From positions 52,213,097-52,277,096 of the forward strand of contig NC_077242.1 of assembly GCF_947179165.1 (NCBI RefSeq): 64,000 nt of DNA. The letters run 5' to 3'. Origin of the DNA: Solanum dulcamara (Eukaryota > Streptophyta > Magnoliopsida > Solanales > Solanaceae). Below are positions 55,997 to 64,000 of this stretch, piece after piece. The stretch's first letter is position 1. Each line of letters starts with the position of its first letter. The notes beneath the pieces are model-generated. The model searched no databases. It was not told the DNA's origin and was given only the letters and a program-made list of their open reading frames with translations. A program made the position numbers and the translations under genes.

Positions 55997-56188
55997 ATCA
56001 AGCCTCGAGGAAGAGTACCCTAACCTAGCACAAGAGTTGAAGATAAGGACCAAGCTCCTCTAATTCCCGAGGCACCACACCATGAGGAGGGAGTGACACA
56101 TGCGGATTTTTGTAACATCATCACATTGTTGCCTCAAACCATAGCCAACCAACCTAACCAAGGCATGGTTCCTCCTCCTCCTTCTTAA
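55997..56188 (+). other. Start of the host gag region
   Basis: Following the TSD, GCCTCGAGGAAGAGTACC resembles the N-terminus of this Gag type without a usable ATG. A stop at about 56187 precedes the first open Gag segment. Confidence 0.55.
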
Positions 56189-59123
56189 ATGCCAAATCCG
56201 GCTACTAGAATTTGGGACTTTAAGAGAATGAATCCGCATAAGTTTGATAGTTCTAAGGTAGATGAGGACCTTATGGAGTTCATTGATGAGGTTTATCGGA
56301 TTATGGCCATTATGGATGTGTCTCTGAATGAGAAGACTGAACTAGTGACTTATCAACTCAAAGAAGTTGTAAGGGTTCGGTACGAACAATGGGTTGTTGA
56401 GAGGGATAAAGATATGGGGCCAATAGAATGGGAAGAGTTTAAAGTTGCCTTTCTAGACCGCTTCTTTCCCTTGGAGCTAAGGGAAGCAAAGATCCAAAAG
56501 TTCATTAACCTTCGCTAAAAGACTATTCGTGTGTGGCATTATGCCCTAAAATTCACTAAATTGTCTAAGTACACTCCCTTCATGGTCTCCAATCTAAGGT
56601 CAAGGATAAGCATGTTCATTTTTGGCATTTCTAATTTGGTGTATAAGGAGTGCAAAATAGCCATGTTGGTTAAAGATATGGAAATCTCCCGACTCATGAC
56701 ATATGAAAAATAAATTGAAGAAGTGAAGTTGAGGGAGAGGTCAAGAGGGTTCAAGAAGGCTAGAGTTGATGGTGGAGAGTTCAATCCGAAAAGGTCCAAA
56801 TATAGTGGTAGTGGAAAGGCTAAGGTGGGAAATGATACATGGGGCAAGACTCTACCAATGCTCCTCTTCCAAGGTTCAATAAGGACAAGGGTTCTAATTC
56901 GGTGGTTCCAAGAAAGAATATTAGTGCTCAAACTTAACCCCACTACAAGAAGTGTGGAAGGACACACAAATGAGAGTGTTTAGCAGGTTCCAAAGCATGC
57001 TTTAAGTATGGTAAACCGGGTCATTATGCTTAGGATTGTAGAGGTGGTGGTAGGATGCCGCAAGGCCAAATTAGTCACGGTCAACAAGCTCAAGGAAGTG
57101 GCCAACGCACCAACCCCTTTTATGCTTTACATGGGAGATATAACATTGAGGAAGTACCAAATGTTGTTACTAGTATGTTAAAGGTCTTTGGTTTTGATGT
57201 GTATGTATTATTAGATCAGAGTGCAAATTTCTCATTTGTTACTCCATTCCTAGCTAATAGTTTTGATATGTTACTTGAAATGTTAGTAAAGCCTTATTTG
57301 GTGTCTACCCCCATTGGTGAGTCGGTTGTTGCTAGAAAGGTCTATAAGGATTGTCCCATTTCTATCTTGTATAAAGTTGTTCCTTGTGATCTTATAGAGC
57401 TTGATATGGTAGATTTTGATTTTACACTTGTGATGGATTAGTTACATCCATCTTATGCTTTCATAGATTATAGAACTCATCGAGTCAAATTTCAATTCCT
57501 AAATGTGTCTATCATTGAATGGAAGGGTCATAATTCGGTAGTGAAGGATATGTTCATTTCTTGTCTTAAGGTCCAAAAGTTGATTGCTAAGGGTTGTATC
57601 CACCATATCGTGAGGGTTAGGGATGTCAACTCTGAATTTCCTTCCATTTAGTCGGTCCTTGTGGTCAATGAGTTTTCCAATGTCTTTTCTGAAGACCTTC
57701 TCAGTATTCGTCTAGAAAGTGAATTTGATTTTGGTATTGATCTTCTCCCTGATACCCAATATATCTCTACTCCTCCTTATCAAATGTATCCGGTGAAATT
57801 AAAGGAGTTGAAACAACAATTAAAGGACTTGTTAGAGAAAGGATTCATAAGGCCGAGCATTTCACCATAGGGTGCTCCCATGTTTTTTATAAGAAAGAAG
57901 GATGGATCGCTTCGAATGTGCATAGACTTTTGTCAAAGATCGATCTTTGGTTCGGCTATCATCAATTGAGGGTGAGAGAGTGTACATTCCTATGGCATCC
58001 TTTCAAATAAGGTAGTCACTTTGAGTTTGTAGTGATGTCGTTTGGGTTGACGAATACGCCAATGGTGTTCATGGACTTAATGAATAGGGTGTTCAAAACC
58101 TACCTTGATACTTTTGTAGTGGTTTTCATTGATGACATCTCTATTTACTCTTGGGGTGAGGAAGAACATAAGAATCACTTGAGGATTGTGCTTCAAATAC
58201 TGAGGGGTAGGCAATTATTCGCAAAATTTATTAAATGCGAATTTTGGTTGAAAGAGGTGGCTTTTCTTGGTCACATAGTGTTTGGTGATGGGATCAGAGT
58301 TGATCCTAAGAAAATGGAGGCGGTCAAGAATTAGCTTAGACCATTTTCCTCTTCAAACATTAGGAGCTTTTTGGGTCTAGGCGGGGAATATAGGAGGTTC
58401 ATTGAAGGGTACTCATCCATCTTATCTCCGATGATGAAATTGACTCAAAAGAAGGCAAAGTTCATATGGATGGATGAATCTGAGAGGAGTTTCCAAACTT
58501 TGAAAGATCAACTTACCTCTGTTCCTATTTTAACTTTACCGAAATGGTTATAAGGGTTCGTAGTTTATTGTGCTACTTCAAAGATTGGTTTAGGTTCTGT
58601 CTTGATACGAAACAAAAAAGTTATATTCTATGCTTCTAGGTAATTGAAAGTGCATGAACATAATTACCCTACCCATGATCTTGAGTTAACAGCCGTTGTA
58701 TTTGCTCAAAGGATTTAGAGACATTAACTCTATAGGGTACATGTGGATGTGTTCACCGATCATAAGAGTCTTCAATATGTGTTTCTTCAAAAGGACCTCA
58801 ATCTAAGGCAAATAAGGTAAATTGAACTCCTCCAAAACTATGACATTAGTGCGCATTACTATCTCAAAATAGCCAATGTGGTTGCCGATGCACTTAGTAG
58901 AGTATCTATAGGGAGTGTGACTCATGTTGATGATGAGAAAATGGATTTGGTGAAAGATGTTCATCGATTAGCTAGATTATGAGTGAAGTTGAGTGGTTCT
59001 GATGAGTGGTTCTAATGATGGCTAGTCTGAATCATCTTTGGTGGTGGATGTTAAGTCAAAACAACACCTTGACCCAATACTAGTCGAGTTAAAGAAGTTG
59101 GTGAAAGAAAAAAAAGTAGAGGT
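56189..59123 (+). pseudogene. Gag-Pol remnant of the plus-strand host gypsy element
   Basis: Gag segments (56189-56518, then 56531-56713) match the intact Gag in this window (ELVTYQLKEVVRVRYEQW; LELREAKIQKF). Two zinc-knuckle relics lie at about 56940-57035 with stops. The protease site is LLDQSA instead of DPGA (near 57210). RT occupies 57661-58334 with VFIDDISIY near 58122; around 57930 about 30 residues are deleted between CIDF and KIDL-like sequence. RNase H remains reach about 58910, followed by the spacer before integrase. Similarity stops near 59123 and no integrase is seen. Numerous stops make it nonfunctional. Confidence 0.88.
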
Positions 59124-61746
59124 ATCTAATTTATATCGCTTTACTCTATTCTCTCACTTATAGTGATGACTCGTGCTTGGTCCTGTATGCATGTATTTGA
59201 TATGTCATCACTTGGTTTTAGTGTTAGATCTGGTATTGAGGTGGAAGTAATATACTTAGGGAGATAATAGGTGGTCAAACTTGGAATACTCTGCGATCCA
59301 AAAGGAATGAGTGAGGTTGTGGTTCAGTGATATATTTTGAGGATATGGTATTAGAAGGTGAACAATAGTTGAGAGAATTTATTAACATTGTATCCTATCT
59401 GGTTAGTTATTCAACAACAAAAAATAACACTTGTGTGGCTTATTCGATATCTGAAATAGTTTGATAATAACTAATGGTATAATTAGGGGAATGACTATGT
59501 TGTGAGCACTGTGACTTTGGGAACTACAGTCGGTGAAGTTTGTCATAAAGGAATGTGTTGCTTCTACTATCAATCTAGCTTATGGAATGGTGCATATCAT
59601 TTTCGATTGGAGACTGAAATTCTTTGGTAATATCTGTAGCTATTTAATGGGTATAAATGTGTGGGCTATTTGAGTACGATCTTCTTAGTGTATATGAGAT
59701 GTTATAGTGGTGGATCTAATGAATGTTCACGATGTGGTACTAGTGATTATATGGAAGCGGAGACATCTAAGGATTTATCTGTTGTTTCACCTAATCGGGT
59801 AGTGAGGCTTTGATATTGCATTCTCAATTGAGAAATCAAGTTGTTGTTACTATGAACACTTGTATTAAGCATTATTTATAAGGAACGTTATAGTGGTGGA
59901 TCGAGTGAACCGATATTGTCTTGTCTCTTTAGCAAGGTACGACATTTGGGTTGACATGGTTATATTGGGGACTGCTGATTTCATGTTAAGCCAAAAGGAG
60001 TAGATTGATATAGAAATGATAAGCTTATGGGTAAAGAAAGTTCCAACAAGTATACCTGTGTGAAGGCAAGTAAGTGTACCAAGGAGAAAGTACGTATGAA
60101 GATTGGTTAGTTCATGGGATTACATAGTATAACAAGCTTGAGGTATCACGCAGACAATAAGGTTGACTCTGTGAGGATGGCAAGTTGCTGAGCATGGTAA
60201 TAGTAGTTTGGGATAGACTCCAATTAGGATGCAATTATATGTGATGGCTTTCGGTTAAGGGGATCTAGTATGATAATGGTGACTTGCGAGTATCTAAGGT
60301 TGTGATTGCTACCACTTGATGAGTAGCGTAGTTATTTGGAAAATTGTATGATGTGTTGGAAACCACTCGAGTAGGATTGAAAAGAGTTTTAACTTATGAT
60401 GGGAGAATTAATGGAACATAGTTGACCTTCAGAATGAGGCAAGGGCAAGAATACTTACTTTGATTGTAGAGTTCAAGGATTTAACTTCAGGAATATTGGA
60501 AAGTTTGGTTCGGGAAATGTGGCTTCATCCATTTGTCTGGTTATAGGAATAGTATCCGGTGCTCATCGGTTGGGTTATACATGCTTCAGAGTAGAGTCTA
60601 TGGACGTTTAGCTCTAGCATTATTGTAAGTTCTATAGTGGTCTCAAGTTTGACGATTGGCAGGATTTGGATTCCCAATGAGGGACAACATAAGATCTATG
60701 TAAAGTGTTGATGGCAAGCTAAGGTATGTGATTGTAGGAAAACTTCAATGTATGGAATAATGTTGATTGATAAGGGAATTGGTTTAAACGATTTGAATGG
60801 AAAAATTCAAGTTTTGCGTCGTAAGTCTACATTCTTGGTGGTTGGTTTTGTCAAGGTACAAATTGGCAAGGTAAGGAGGAATTATTTGTGTTGATTGTTG
60901 AGCATTTGGAAGAACTTGTGCATGGTCGAGTTGTGGAGTTTATTACTTTTTATTGTAAAAGAGTTCGATGAATCCTTCATTTGAGAAGTTTGATTTAAGG
61001 TAAAAGGTAACATACTATGGATGTTTTGCCAACAAATAATGATGATAAATAAGTTAAGTAAAGGAATACGAGTGCGTCAAAGAGTTCAAGCATTTGGTAT
61101 TCAGTCATGAGTATGAGTTAAGAGTCTGAATGTCCTGGAAATATTACGGGTGGATACAAGCTAAGAAATATGAAGGAATAAGACCTTAGGTATAGATCCC
61201 TTAGTTCAAAGTTAAAGGTTATATGGGTTTGACTTTGAGCTCAGACATGACAATGCAAGGTGGGTTGATTTCACACGGATGTATGATGAGTCATCAACAA
61301 CTTTCTAAAGGTTTGGTTTGGTTTTAGTTTGGGTAACAAATAGTAACGGTATCAAAGATTGTGTGTTTTAGGTGGGGCTGGATTGCTAATATGATGGTAT
61401 GTGACTTATGAATATACTACAGGATAAGATATAGTTCTACATGGTTGTTAAGGATTTTGAGTGGGATTAATACCACTTTATGGATGGGACTACACAGGTT
61501 ACTATGATGCATTCCTGGTCATCACTTGGAGCCAAAATTTGTATTTTTCTGGGATTTCATCTTTTGTTCCTTATTTTCTGACTTTCCAACTTTTGGGGTC
61601 TTATAGACCATAACAACGTGAGAAGGAGACACACGATGAAGAAAATTAGAAGAAAAGAAGAGAACTTGAAGCAAAAGAACTTGAAGAATAGACATTGCTA
61701 GAGAAGAACTGGAGAATTTGAAGAAGAAATAATGAAAGAGAAGAAG
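59124..61746 (+). other. Unassigned 2.6-kb stretch replacing integrase
   Basis: Where integrase and chromodomain coding should follow RNase H, the sequence switches to DNA I do not recognise. There is no ORF above about 85 codons and no recognisable protein motif. Weak internal repetition exists (GTTATAGTGGTGGATC near 59703 and 59888). The 11-mer TCATCACTTGG occurs near 59204 and 61513, close to the ends. The last ~130 bp is purine-rich (GAAGAA-type) and leads into a polypurine tract. It could be a foreign insertion with a deletion, or a 3' noncoding region of an unusual element. Confidence 0.45.
61734..61746 (+). promoter_or_regulatory. Polypurine tract of the host element
   Basis: GAAAGAGAAGAAG immediately precedes TGTAAGATCCCG, the start of the 3' LTR. 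Confidence 0.6.
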
Positions 61747-62411
61747 TGTAAGATCCCGAAAGTTGACTAGTTGAAACAAAAGAGAATTCGAGGAAAACTT
61801 GGACTATCCCTGAGTCTACGAGTGGGTCTACGACTCGTAGGGACTCTTACGAGTTGTAGAGATGATTCATGGAAGTGAGTGAAAGGCTGAAAAATTTGAT
61901 AAGTGAAATGTGTGGGTCTACGATTCATTTGACGACTAGCGAAGGAGTCTAAGACTCGTAGAAGTCAGTCGTAGTGCAGGATCTGAACTCCTGCAACTAT
62001 TAAGTTTCAAGACCTCTTCAACGACTCAAAAGGACGAGCCATAGAGAGGATTACAACTCGTGAAGATGAGTCATACAGAAAGTTTAGAGAGGAAGTTCAG
62101 AGAGGCAGAATCTCAAGGTTTTCAAGACCTACAGGACGAGTTATTTCTATGACTCTTAACATGTCTACGACCTGTTAAAAGACATTGGTGGACTCTTTCG
62201 ACCAAGATTAATGAAGGGTATAAGGGTTTTTTTCCAAGCTCGGTTTAACGAACCTAGACACTTATATGGGCAAGTTCAAAGCCTATAATTACCCAACCTT
62301 TTAAATTCCCCTCATATTCTAATGTATTCTCTTAAATTCCCTAAGGAAAGATCGCCAAGATCTCTCTCAAGTTACTCCCACAATTCCAAGCTAGGTTTTC
62401 AAATTCAACAA
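61747..62411 (+). repeat. First part of the 3' LTR of the host element
   Basis: It starts TGTAAGATCCCGAAAGTTGA and contains many CTACGACTCGTAG-like short palindromes, shared in style with 43140-43284. It ends at a new LTR insertion (candidate TSD AACAA at 62407-62411, whose right copy would be outside the window). Confidence 0.7.
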
Positions 62412-64000
62412 TGTCATAACTCAAGCCTAGGGCCTAGACGTGACATGACGAATGAGGAACCTAAAAGTACCTCAATCAAGCCTCTTAGCATTCTTTTAAC
62501 CATTCATAGGTAATGACAATAAATAAACAAGCAGAAGTCATAATAGTAAATCTTCAACTTACATATTTCCAACAATACCTCTAACTTTTAAATTTAACGG
62601 GGCTAAGAGAAGTCCCTAGCTCACCCTCAATCATAATAGAAAGAAATGCCATAGTAAGTGTCTAAAGATCTCAACATATTATAAGTTAGAAAGATAAAAG
62701 AGTATTATTCCCGAAATATGGGTACTCACCAAAAGTAGTCTTCAAACGAAATCTCAACTAGCCACGTGGAGGAGAACGAGGAGGAGCATCGGTCCCTACA
62801 TGGTGATATCATGTAGGTAAAAGAGTATGCATTAGAACTTTGAATGTACTAAGTATGTAAGCATGCATGAACATTGAGGAAACATTAAAACATTTAAGTA
62901 ATATGAAACATAATGCAATGCATGCATAATCAATCATATAGATATCCTTTAAAATATTCATTTTGTGGAAAAATGACCATAACCGACATTTAAGACCATG
63001 CGAGCTATTACATGGAATCCAACATAGCCCCTACGTTGGCCAAGGAGACTACTTGCCAGGTAGAACTCCGTCAACTTCATTCATTTCTTTAACTTTAACT
63101 TTAAGGGCTATTTGTGGACCCATTAGCCTAAGCCTACAAGGGCTCCTATGTTGACACATAGTTAATGAAACAAAGGGATGCTACTAGGATTCCCTTACTG
63201 AATCCCACCTCAATGATCCATTCGGTGCTAAGTCAATCCCACGGAATAGTGTAATACTTCAAAATAGTCATAGCATATAGCTTCAGAATTCAAAACATCA
63301 TATTTGGTAGAATAGATCATTAAAACCTTTGGTAATTCAAATATGCAAGAATTGTTCTTATTGAATAAAGAATTCATCATTTATATCATTTCATCATTCT
63401 TTCATTTCATAAGACTCCCTTTTGATCATAGATATTGCTTTCATAAATATTCATTTGGAGTCAAAGCTTTCAAGTCAAACTTCATTGAAAATATAGTAAA
63501 ACTAGGTGGGTTCAAATTACTTCAACTTTCAAACATGAATGTAAATGAAATTATAAATAAATACTTTGAAAACCATCAATTAAAAATCATGTTTTAAATA
63601 ATCCACCATAAATTTCAAGAACCTTTAAAGAGCTAAATAAAGAAAATACTTGCAAACCATCAATTCATATATATGAAATCATTTTGCATCAAAATAGATC
63701 AATAATCATTAGTTTAATCATGATTCATTCTATTAAGTAGAAATAAGAATTACCCATAAGAAAATCTTACTTGAAATAAAGAGATTTAGTTGAAAGAGTT
63801 TTGAACTACATGGGTGAAAGAACCCATGGATAAACACCCACATAACTTAGAGTAAAACTTAAAGAAAATAAACATAATTTATCATATAATTAAAATAATT
63901 TAGGCATGAGAGTGGAAGAAATACTCTCATTGAAGCCTTACATACCTGGAATCCAAAGCATTACTCTGAAACGAAGGATTTAATAAACATTCTTGAATCC
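62412..64000 (-). repeat. Partial LTR of the 35525-type family, running off the window
   Basis: It starts TGTCATAACTCAAGCCTAGG and aligns with 35525-37100 throughout, so about 650-700 bp of the LTR should lie to the right of the window. No primer-binding-site complement precedes it, so it is not the partner of the LTR at 35525. Whether it is a solo LTR or the end of a full element cannot be seen. Confidence 0.85.

Larger units (their letters stand above)
43140..62411 (+). mobile_element. Old plus-strand gypsy host element with nested solo LTRs
   Basis: Reading plus-strand segments between the nested insertions gives a 5' LTR lacking its first part (43140-49495), a primer-binding site (49500-49511), a leader (49512-49564, 52206-52352), gag-pol remains (56002-59123), an unassigned part (59124-61746), a polypurine tract, and the start of a 3' LTR (61747-62411). 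The 3' LTR start and the 5' LTR share GACGAGTTRTTYCTATGACT-like and CTACGACTC motifs. Insertions sit at 43285, 46883, 49565, 52358 and 62412. Its left TSD is lost at the 43139 junction. Confidence 0.8.

Noticed and set aside
35525..64000. One giant element with LTRs at 35525 and 62412
   Set aside because: The LTRs are the same family and orientation, but no primer-binding-site complement precedes 62412, where plus-strand LTR sequence of another element is found instead.

Overview
The window is plant nuclear DNA made almost entirely of transposable elements and repeats. I see no ordinary host protein-coding gene, rRNA or tRNA gene, or CRISPR array. A TS-type SINE, an RTE-clade LINE with a CAA/TTG-rich tail and many Tekay/Del-like gypsy LTRs point to the family Solanaceae. 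The abundance of Del/Tekay elements fits pepper (Capsicum) best, but the genus is an inference.

Region 1 (1-10.26 kb): a two-level repeat. A divergent ~0.6-0.7-kb monomer is repeated about five times, followed by a ~1-kb segment present once per block. The whole block occurs twice in tandem (1-5756 and 5757-10085). Block 1 carries a 5'-truncated RTE LINE (2571-3907) with a perfect 17-bp target-site duplication (TSD), and block 2 preserves the uninterrupted site. Minus-strand TATA-like motifs lie in the once-per-block segments and at the outer end (10112-10121), so a minus-strand transcript is possible. Its identity is unknown.

Region 2 (10.26-28.25 kb): one old copia element bounded by GATCA TSDs. 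It was interrupted three times: by an intact, very young Tekay/Del-like chromovirus on the minus strand (11754-21138, TSD TGGAT, one 1582-residue Gag-Pol); by a TS SINE (21824-22005, 18-bp TSD); and by a 2.9-kb solo LTR (23554-26500, TSD TGTAC).

Region 3 (28.25-35.52 kb): a Stowaway-like MITE, AT-rich unassigned DNA, then a more decayed relative of the same copia family. That relative is interrupted by a hAT-like element and a solo LTR.

Region 4 (35.5-43.14 kb): remains of a minus-strand gypsy element (one LTR plus a broken pol), interrupted by a 2.4-kb solo LTR, ending abruptly head-to-head against region 5.

Region 5 (43.14-64 kb): an old plus-strand gypsy element consisting of LTR, primer-binding site, gag-pol remains and the start of a 3' LTR. 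Its two LTRs and leader carry four nested solo LTRs, and a further LTR enters at 62412 and runs off the window. Altogether seven TSD-supported solo LTRs stand against one intact LTR element, the signature of repeated insertion followed by LTR-LTR recombination. The only gene likely to encode a working protein is the Gag-Pol at 14039-18787.
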